A DNA stretch of 7,513 nucleotides from Pseudomonadota bacterium (GTDB lineage Bacteria > Pseudomonadota > Alphaproteobacteria > Acetobacterales > Acetobacteraceae). The stretch spans positions 1 to 7,513 of the forward strand of contig JAJZFF010000338.1 of NCBI GenBank assembly GCA_021805485.1, read 5' to 3'. The notes under the pieces are model-generated. The model made no database searches. It saw nothing but the letters and a program-made list of their open reading frames with translations, and had not been told where the DNA came from. The position numbers were made by a program, and so were the translations under genes. Shown here one piece after another: positions 6,892 through 7,513 of the stretch (the first letter of the stretch is position 1; each line of letters begins with the position of its first letter).

Positions 6892-7513
6892 CTACGCCCC
6901 CAGCGCCAGGCCGACGCCGGCGGCCGCGCCGGCCAGCACGACGAGCAGCGGTGGCGCCCGCCACACGACCAGCAGCACGAAGCCCGCCGCCGCGACGGCG
7001 AAGTCCGGCCCGGTATGCACGGCGCTGGTGAAGACGGGATTGTAGAGCGCCGTCGCCAGCAGCCCGACCACGGCGGCGTTGACCCCCGCCATCGCCGCCC
7101 GTGCGCCCGCTCGCCCGCGCAATTCATGCCAGAAAGGCAAGGTGCCCATCAGGATGAGAATCCCCGGCAGGAAAATGCCGAGCAGCGCCACCACCGCGCC
7201 GCCATCGCCGCCGGGCGGGGTGCTGGCGAGAGCGCCGAGATAGGCGGCGAAGGTGAAGAGCGGGCCGGGGACGGCCTGCGCCGCGCCATAGCCGGCCAGG
7301 AACGCATTGTCGGAAACCCAGCCCGGCGCCACGACGGCATCGCGCAGCAGCGGCAGCACCACGTGGCCGCCGCCAAAAACGAGCGCGCCGCAACGATAGA
7401 AGGCGCCGAAGAGCGCGAATATGCCGTCGCGTGCGGGAACGAACGCGAGCGCGAGAAGGGCGCAAAAGACGGCCAGGAACACCATACCCATGCGGCGGGA
7501 GATCGGCATGGAG
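6892..7513 (-). CDS. chrA: ChrA chromate transporter, C-terminal half (5' end missing)
   Basis: CHR-family membrane proteins expel chromate from the cytoplasm. The visible 205 residues from the Met at 7509 form one CHR domain. Hydrophobic spans occur at about 9-24, 31-55, 72-95, 106-122, 139-156 and 168-204. Family motifs are FGGGHVVLPLL (45-55), GWVSDNAFLAGYGAAQAVPGP (63-83) and TFAAYLG (86-92). The segment matches the second domain of long two-domain ChrA proteins of about 400 residues, and the frame has no stop before the window edge, so the N-terminal domain probably lies beyond 7513. A free-standing single-domain protein starting at 7509 cannot be excluded. The TAG stop is at 6894-6892. 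Sulfate or another oxyanion as true substrate is possible, since not all CHR proteins confer chromate resistance. Confidence 0.88.
   Translation of the reverse strand, partial: SMPISRRMGMVFLAVFCALLALAFVPARDGIFALFGAFYRCGALVFGGGHVVLPLLRDAVVAPGWVSDNAFLAGYGAAQAVPGPLFTFAAYLGALASTPPGGDGGAVVALLGIFLPGILILMGTLPFWHELRGRAGARAAMAGVNAAVVGLLATALYNPVFTSAVHTGPDFAVAAAGFVLLVVWRAPPLLVVLAGAAAGVGLALGA

Noticed and set aside
6792..7127. N-terminal extension of the hydratase frame
   Set aside because: The extra 112 codons overlap chrA in another frame, are rich in Arg, Trp, Pro and Ser, and precede a start that already matches the family's usual N-terminus.

Overview
The window reads as chromosomal DNA from a GC-rich alphaproteobacterium, probably of the Hyphomicrobiales (Rhizobiales). 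The grounds are the very high G+C content with strong third-position G/C bias, the gene order trpB-trpA-accD-folC that is familiar from that class, and a glutathione-dependent formaldehyde gene nearby. The genus cannot be named from the sequence alone. I see no tRNA, rRNA, CRISPR array, insertion sequence, phage gene or integration scar.

Region 1 (1-3675, minus strand) is a compact biosynthetic operon transcribed toward the left edge: trpB, trpA, accD and folC (cut by the window edge). trpB/trpA and accD/folC each overlap by the same 4-base GTGA stop/start junction. trpA and accD are 10 bases apart, and the accD ribosome site overlaps the trpA stop codon. The genes supply the last two steps of tryptophan synthesis (TrpA, TrpB), the carboxyltransferase beta subunit that starts fatty-acid synthesis (AccD) and folate polyglutamylation (FolC). 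trpF is not directly upstream of trpB. TrpA carries an unusual change in an otherwise very conserved active-site-proximal motif.

Region 2 (3676-3845) is a divergent control region. It holds one sigma70-like promoter candidate in each direction, each with a 17-base spacer. The rightward candidate decides the most likely start of the next gene.

Region 3 (3846-5203, plus strand) is a probable two-gene unit: a SlyB-like glycine-zipper lipoprotein with a long Ala/Pro-rich tail, then a TPMT-family SAM-dependent methyltransferase 20 bases later.

Region 4 (5204-5298) is a short convergent gap filled by three perfect stem-loops with 4-base loops, likely a bidirectional terminator and/or a dispersed palindromic element.

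Region 5 (5299-7513, minus strand) holds, in transcription order, the C-terminal half of a ChrA chromate transporter (cut by the right edge), an MhpD-like 2-keto-4-pentenoate hydratase / fumarylacetoacetase-fold enzyme, and gfa (S-(hydroxymethyl)glutathione synthase). Gaps of about 100 and 116 bases separate them, so whether they share a transcript is open, and no common pathway is evident.

Overall this is mostly ordinary core and near-core genome. I do not see a convincing new multi-gene system. The points most worth a second look are the TrpA motif, the stem-loop cluster at 5208-5300, and the lipoprotein-methyltransferase pair.
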